Source of the DNA: Caballeronia telluris
GTDB taxonomy: Bacteria; Pseudomonadota; Gammaproteobacteria; Burkholderiales; Burkholderiaceae
Assembly (NCBI RefSeq): GCF_001544495.1
Contig: NZ_FCNZ02000007.1
Coordinates: 1 to 64,000 of the forward strand
DNA: 64,000 nucleotides
Direction: 5' to 3'
Shown piece after piece: positions 59,508 to 64,000 of this stretch. A program made the translations under genes and the position numbers. Position 1 is the first letter of the stretch. Each line of letters starts with the position of its first letter. The notes under the pieces were generated by a model. It was given only the letters and a program-made list of their open reading frames with translations, did not search any database and was not told where the DNA came from.

Positions 59508-60515
59508 ATGTCCGCCGCAAGCCAGCACACCGACCACACGATCGACGGCACGCCGATCCCGACCCTCGACGACATCGCCGAGCAGCATATGGCGCTCGCG
59601 CCGTGGGTGACGCGCACGCCGACCTTCGAGCGCCACGACTTTCCCACGCTCGAAGGCACGCCGGTCACTTTCAAGTTCGAGTTGCTGCAGGCAAGCGGCA
59701 CGTTCAAGGCGCGTGGCGCGTTCTCGAACCTGCTCGCGCTCGACGCCAGCGAGCGCAGCGCGGGCGTGACCTGCGTGTCGGCGGGCAATCATGCGGTGGC
59801 GGTCGCGTATGCGGCGATGCGGATGGAAATCGGCGCGAAGGTCGTGATGATTCGCAGCGCGAGCCCGACGCGCGTCGCGCTTGCCCGGCGCTTCGGCGCA
59901 GAGGTCGTGTTCGCGGAAAACGGCGCGGAGGCGTTCGAGATCGTGCGCCGGATCGAAGCGGAGGAAGGCCGTTTCTTCGTGCATCCGTTCAACGGCTATC
60001 GCACGGTGCTCGGCACGGCTACGCTCGGCTACGAATGGACGTCGCAGGCGCCGAACCTCGAAGCCGTGATCTTGCCGATCGGCGGCGGCGGCCTGGCGGC
60101 GGGCGTATCGACGGCGATGCGGCTCGCGAATCCGTCGATTCACGTGTACGGCGTCGAACCGGCGGGCGCGGACGTGATGAGCCGCAGTTTCGCCGCGAAG
60201 CACACGGTGAAGATGGGTGCGATGCACAGCATCGCCGATTCGCTGATGGCGCCGCACACCGAGGAGTACAGCTACGAGCTGTGCCGGCGGCATATCGACG
60301 AGATCGTGACCGTCACCGATGCGCAGTTGCGCCGCGCGATGCTGCTGCTCTTCAACGAACTGAAGCTGGCCGTGGAGCCGTCGTGCGCGGCGGCCACGGC
60401 CGGGTTGCTGGGACCGCTGCGCGAACGGCTGCAAGGCAAACGCGTGGGCGTGCTGCTGTGCGGCGCGAATACCGATTCGTCGTCGTTCGCGAGGCATATT
60501 GCGAGTGCAACGTGA
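59508..60515 (+). CDS. PLP-dependent threonine/serine dehydratase-like protein
   Basis: 335 aa fold-type II enzyme. The Schiff-base Lys is in SGTFKARGAF, the phosphate loop is GGGGLAAG, and SAGNHAVAVAYAA is the substrate loop. There is no C-terminal ACT domain, so it is the short catabolic type. It probably deaminates threonine or serine, but serine racemase or 3-hydroxyaspartate dehydratase activity is also found in this family. It lies directly after argE, on the same strand. Confidence 0.82.
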   Translation: MSAASQHTDHTIDGTPIPTLDDIAEQHMALAPWVTRTPTFERHDFPTLEGTPVTFKFELLQASGTFKARGAFSNLLALDASERSAGVTCVSAGNHAVAVAYAAMRMEIGAKVVMIRSASPTRVALARRFGAEVVFAENGAEAFEIVRRIEAEEGRFFVHPFNGYRTVLGTATLGYEWTSQAPNLEAVILPIGGGGLAAGVSTAMRLANPSIHVYGVEPAGADVMSRSFAAKHTVKMGAMHSIADSLMAPHTEEYSYELCRRHIDEIVTVTDAQLRRAMLLLFNELKLAVEPSCAAATAGLLGPLRERLQGKRVGVLLCGANTDSSSFARHIASAT

Positions 60516-60578
60516 GAGGCGTATTGGCTGGCGTTCGGCGTGTCGTGTTCAAACGCGCCTCCGAGCGCCAGCGATATC

Positions 60579-61400
60579 TCAGACCAGCCCGGCCATCTTC
60601 CGCCGTTCATTGCGCTGCATGAAGTAATTCGCAGCAATCACGCCGACGGTCACGAAAGCGATGAACAACGTCGCGAGCGCATTCATTTCCGGATTGAGCC
60701 CAAGTCGCACACGAGAAAATACGACGAGCGGCAGCGTCGTCGACCCCGGGCCGGACAGAAACGCCGAAAGCACGAGATCGTCGATTGAAAGCGTGAACGA
60801 CAAAAGCCACCCAGCCACGAGCGCTTGGGAAATCAGCGGCAGCGTAATCGAGAAAAACACGCGCAATGGCGTGGCGCCCAAATCGAGCGCCGCTTCTTCG
60901 AGCGAAGGATTCAATTCCCGCACCCGCGATTCCACGATGATCGCGACATAGGAAATGCACAGCATCACATGCCCGACCCAGATCGTGAATAATCCGCGCC
61001 CGGCGGGCCAGCCGAGCACCTTCGCCATTTCGACGAAAAGCAGCAACAGCGAAATGCCCTGAATGACTTCGGGAATCACGAGCGGCGCGTTGATCATGCC
61101 GGAGAAAAGCGTGAATCCGCGAAAGCGCCCCATTCGCGCGAGCACGAATCCCGCCCAGGTGCCGATCACGACCGACGCGCATGCAGTCAACACCGCGATT
61201 CTGAGCGAAAGCCACGCGGCATTGATCAGTTCCTCGTCCTGCCATAACGCCTTGTACCAGCGCAGCGAAAACTCGGTCCACACGGTCACGAGTTGCGATT
61301 CGTTGAACGAATAAACGATCAGGCTGATGATCGGGATATAAAGAAACAAAAACCCGATTCCAAGCGACGTGAACTGGAGCGAACGACTCGGCTTGATCAT
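60579..61400 (-). CDS. potI: Polyamine ABC transporter permease, PotI type
   Basis: 273 aa with six membrane helices. The EAA loop reads EEAALDLGATPLRVFFSITLP. It starts at an ATG that overlaps the potH stop (ATGA). Together with PotH it forms the membrane channel of a putrescine/spermidine importer. It is the last gene of the potFGHI operon and ends 60 bp from the converging dehydratase gene. Confidence 0.92.
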   Translation of the reverse strand: MIKPSRSLQFTSLGIGFLFLYIPIISLIVYSFNESQLVTVWTEFSLRWYKALWQDEELINAAWLSLRIAVLTACASVVIGTWAGFVLARMGRFRGFTLFSGMINAPLVIPEVIQGISLLLLFVEMAKVLGWPAGRGLFTIWVGHVMLCISYVAIIVESRVRELNPSLEEAALDLGATPLRVFFSITLPLISQALVAGWLLSFTLSIDDLVLSAFLSGPGSTTLPLVVFSRVRLGLNPEMNALATLFIAFVTVGVIAANYFMQRNERRKMAGLV

Positions 61401-62323
61401 GGACGCTCCTCCAGTTGCTTCGCCTGATAATGCTGGAAAAGCGCCATCGGCACGAGCAGCAGCAATACCATCGCGCACGTGACCGCGGATGCCATCGGCC
61501 AGTCGGCGTTATCGAAGAACTCGTTCCACATCACGCGGCCGATCATCAGCGTGTCCGCGCCGCCGAGTAATTCCGGAATCACGTATTCGCCCACCGCTGG
61601 AATGAATACGAGCAGACACCCCGCGATAATCCCGTTTTTCGACAACGGCAACGTAATCTGCACGAACGCCTTCCACGGTTTCGCACCCAGATCGTATGCC
61701 GCTTCGAGCAAGGTCAGATCCATTTTAACGAGGTGCGCGTAAAGCGGCATCACGAGAAACGGCAGATACGAATACACCATGCCGATATAGACCGCGATAT
61801 TCGTGTGATAAAGCTCGATCGGCGAATGAATGAGCCCGATCGACATCAGGAAATTATTGAGCAGCCCGTTGTTCTTCAGAATACCGATCCACGCGTAGAC
61901 ACGAATCAGGAACGAAGTCCAGAAAGGCAGCATGACCGCCATCATCAGCAGATTGCGATTTTCCGGTTTCGAGCGGGCGATGTAATACGCCATCGGATAA
62001 CCGATCAGAAGACACAATACCGTCGATACCGCCGCCACCAGCAGCGAATTCACGTAAGTGGCGAAATACAGGCTGTCGGTGAAAAGGAACAGGTAATGCG
62101 AAAAATCGAGCGCGATATTGAGCACGCCCTCCTTCATCGCGACGAGTTCCGTATAAGGCGGAATGCTGAGTTGCGAATCCGCGAAGCTGATTTTGACGAC
62201 CAGCAGAAACGGCACGAGGAAAAAAAGCAGCAGCCACACGAACGGGCCACCGATCACCGCCGAGCGGCCGGTGAAGCCGAGCCGCCGCCAGGGCGCCACC
62301 ACGAGATCGAGCACGCGCTTCAT
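61397..62323 (-). CDS. potH: Polyamine ABC transporter permease, PotH type
   Basis: 308 aa with six helices and a cytoplasmic N-terminus. The EAA motif is LEAAYDLGAKPWKAFVQITLP. Its ATG overlaps the potG stop and its stop overlaps the potI start, so potGHI are translationally coupled. The pair PotH/PotI is characteristic of the putrescine-type transporter. Confidence 0.92.
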   Translation of the reverse strand: MKRVLDLVVAPWRRLGFTGRSAVIGGPFVWLLLFFLVPFLLVVKISFADSQLSIPPYTELVAMKEGVLNIALDFSHYLFLFTDSLYFATYVNSLLVAAVSTVLCLLIGYPMAYYIARSKPENRNLLMMAVMLPFWTSFLIRVYAWIGILKNNGLLNNFLMSIGLIHSPIELYHTNIAVYIGMVYSYLPFLVMPLYAHLVKMDLTLLEAAYDLGAKPWKAFVQITLPLSKNGIIAGCLLVFIPAVGEYVIPELLGGADTLMIGRVMWNEFFDNADWPMASAVTCAMVLLLLVPMALFQHYQAKQLEERP

Positions 62324-63486
62324 GACGTCAATACCACGCCGGCCGAGGCGCTCCAGCGCACGTAGACTTCGTCGTCCCAGGTCGGCGAGTCGATTTCGCC
62401 GAGCGCGAGGCTCGACACGCTCGCGACCACGATCTTGCCGCTGTCAAGCTTCACGTGATACAGCGAATAGCCGCCCATGTACGCGATGTTCGCCACGGTG
62501 CCGCGCCCCCAGTTGTACGCGCCTTCGGGCGGCTTTCGCATCAGCGCGATGCGCTCGGGCCGCACGGAGATCGTCACCGGCATGCCGAGCGGCCCGGTGA
62601 TGCCGTGGTTCACATAGAGGCGCACGGGCAGCTCGGACGATTCCACGAAGACGTGGTCCGGCTCGTCCTCGACGACGTTGCCGTCGAACAGGTTCGTCGA
62701 GCCGATGAATTCCGCCGAAAAACGGCTGTTCGGGTATTCGTAGACCTCGTGCGGCGTGCCGAGCTGCACGATCTGGCCTTCGCTCATCACCGCGAGCCGG
62801 TCGGCCATCGTCATCGCTTCTTCCTGGTCGTGCGTGACCATGATGCAGGTCACGCCCACCTGATCCAGGATGTTCACGAGTTCCATCTGCGTGCGCTGGC
62901 GGATTTGTTTGTCGAGCGCGGACATTGGCTCGTCGAGGAGCAGCAGCTTCGGCCGCTTCACGAGACTGCGCGCGAGCGCCACGCGCTGCTGCTGGCCGCC
63001 CGACAGTTGATGCGGCTTGCGCTTCGCGAAACGCGCCATCTGCACGAGTTCGAGCGCGCCGTGCACGCGGTCCTTCAGTTCGGCGCCTTTCACGCCTTCC
63101 TGCTTCAGCCCGAACGCGACGTTCGACTCCACCGACATGTGCGGAAAGAGCGCGTACGACTGGAACATCATGTTGGTCGGCCGGCTGTAAGGCGGCATCT
63201 TCGCGAGGTCGACGCCTTCGATCAGTATGTGGCCCGACGTCACGGTTTCGAGACCCGCGAGCATGCGCAGCAAGGTCGACTTGCCGCAGCCGGAACTGCC
63301 GAGCAGCGCGAACAGCTCGCCCTTCTTGACCGACAGGTTCACGCCCTTCACGGCCACGGTCTCGTCGAATTTCTTCACGACATCGACGATCTGCACAAAA
63401 TTGTCCGCGCCGGCGACGGCTGGACTCGCCGGCTGCGGCTTGCCGGAATTAGGCGCTGCCTGCACTGCGCTCGACTGCTCACTCAT
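62320..63486 (-). CDS. potG: Polyamine ABC transporter ATPase, PotG type
   Basis: 388 aa from the ATG at 63486. Walker A GSSGCGKST, signature [15 protein letters not shown] and Walker B LLLLDEPMSALD are all intact; a C-terminal TOBE domain (about 290-385) follows. It powers import by PotH/PotI. It overlaps potH by 4 bp. Between it and potF lies a 154-bp gap with a hairpin. Confidence 0.93.
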   Translation of the reverse strand: MSEQSSAVQAAPNSGKPQPASPAVAGADNFVQIVDVVKKFDETVAVKGVNLSVKKGELFALLGSSGCGKSTLLRMLAGLETVTSGHILIEGVDLAKMPPYSRPTNMMFQSYALFPHMSVESNVAFGLKQEGVKGAELKDRVHGALELVQMARFAKRKPHQLSGGQQQRVALARSLVKRPKLLLLDEPMSALDKQIRQRTQMELVNILDQVGVTCIMVTHDQEEAMTMADRLAVMSEGQIVQLGTPHEVYEYPNSRFSAEFIGSTNLFDGNVVEDEPDHVFVESSELPVRLYVNHGITGPLGMPVTISVRPERIALMRKPPEGAYNWGRGTVANIAYMGGYSLYHVKLDSGKIVVASVSSLALGEIDSPTWDDEVYVRWSASAGVVLTS

Positions 63487-63574
63487 GATTGCCTGCTCGA
63501 CTCCTGCGATATTCGTTCTACGCTGACGTTTTCCGCCGGGGACGCGCAGCAATCCATCGTCCCGGCGACGAACA

Positions 63575-63598
63575 AAGCCCCCGGCGGACCAGGGGCTT
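63575..63598 (-). terminator. Hairpin in the potF-potG gap
   Basis: AAGCCCC (63575-63581) pairs with GGGGCTT (63592-63598) over a 10-nt loop; on the minus strand TTTGTT follows. It could be a partial terminator or a processing site that lets potF mRNA be more abundant than potGHI. Confidence 0.5.
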
Positions 63599-63640
63599 CG
63601 AGTTTGATACTGACTTATGACGGTTCAGGCGCCATCCAGT

Positions 63641-64000
63641 CTACCGGCCGGACTTGAATTCGGTCCACAGCCGCGTCTGCAGACGCTGGATCTCCGGCGG
63701 CAGCGGCTTCAGCAGGAACAGCGTCTTCACCACGTCCTGCGGCGGATAGACGGCCGGATCGTTCGCCACGTCCTTGTCGACGTACTTGCGCGCTTCGGCA
63801 TTCGCGCTCGGGTAGTAGACCGTGTTCGTGATCGCGGCGTGAACCTGCGGCGTCTCGATGTAGTTGATCCATTCGAGCGCGGCGTCCTTGTTCTTCGCGT
63901 CCTTCGGAATCGCCATCACGTCGAACCAGACCGGTGCCCCGCCCTTCGGGATGTAATACTCGATCTTGAACGACTTCTTCGCGTCGACCGCGCGATGCTT
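63641..64000 (-). CDS. potF: Polyamine-binding periplasmic protein, PotF type (C-terminal part)
   Basis: Only the last 119 codons lie in the window; the gene continues beyond 64000. The segment has the family features IPKGGAPVWFDVMAIPKDA, WINYIETPQVHAAITN and YYPSANAEA, and ends in LQTRLWTEFKSGR. It binds putrescine or spermidine in the periplasm for PotGHI. It is upstream of potG in the same direction. Confidence 0.92.
   Translation of the reverse strand, partial: KHRAVDAKKSFKIEYYIPKGGAPVWFDVMAIPKDAKNKDAALEWINYIETPQVHAAITNTVYYPSANAEARKYVDKDVANDPAVYPPQDVVKTLFLLKPLPPEIQRLQTRLWTEFKSGR

Noticed and set aside
1..64000. CRISPR arrays, prophage or toxin-antitoxin loci
   Set aside because: No regularly spaced direct repeats, phage structural genes or small overlapping toxin/antitoxin pairs were seen.

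Overview
The window looks like chromosomal DNA of a GC-rich betaproteobacterium of the Burkholderiaceae, probably Burkholderia, Caballeronia or Paraburkholderia. Reasons are the strong G/C bias at third codon positions, the tig-clpP-clpX-lon-HU-tRNA-ppiD block, a mycobacterial-type ahpC-ahpD pair, a potFGHI operon, and the overall style of the proteins. This placement is inference; no rRNA or other decisive marker is present.

Positions 1-10300 form an accessory region with visibly lower GC. It begins with the 3' end of an IS256-family transposase. Then come nine minus-strand genes: a TauE/SafE exporter, SuyA-like and SuyB-like subunits (split UxaA family), a DctA-type C4-dicarboxylate symporter, an Fe-S subunit and two membrane anchors of a succinate dehydrogenase/fumarate reductase-type complex, two subunits of a class I fumarase/tartrate dehydratase-type hydro-lyase, and the flavoprotein of the complex. 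A divergent LysR-type regulator closes the cluster. Read as chemistry, the genes spell import, alpha-beta oxidation, hydration, C-S cleavage and sulfite export. This would convert a sulfonated C4 dicarboxylate such as sulfosuccinate to oxaloacetate plus sulfite. I regard this as the most interesting system in the window; the substrate is inferred.

Positions 10445-16222 carry fatty-acid genes (thiolase, nicotinamidase, fused enoyl-CoA hydratase/3-hydroxyacyl-CoA dehydrogenase, acyl-CoA ligase), with a palindromic operator lying on the fadJ-type promoter. Positions 16332-31498 hold housekeeping genes: selO, msrB, yciB-bolA, a periplasmic parvulin, purL, a DadA-like oxidase, nnr, pgi, a ybbA/tesA divergent pair with overlapping start codons, and a small lipoprotein.

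Positions 31608-40611 are a protein-quality-control block (ppiD, two tRNAs, HU, lon, clpX, clpP, tig). Glycerate kinase follows. Positions 42278-46669 hold a metal-uptake module (PepSY protein, TonB-dependent receptor, DUF2946 protein) with His/Met-rich stretches that suggest copper. After tRNA-Leu come a squalene-synthase-fold protein that resembles the complex I assembly factor NDUFAF6, a DUF1501 pair, an OmpR/EnvZ-type system, ahpC/ahpD with an OxyR-like site, ispDF, mfd, an ArgE-type deacetylase, a PLP-dependent dehydratase and a polyamine ABC transporter cut off by the window end.
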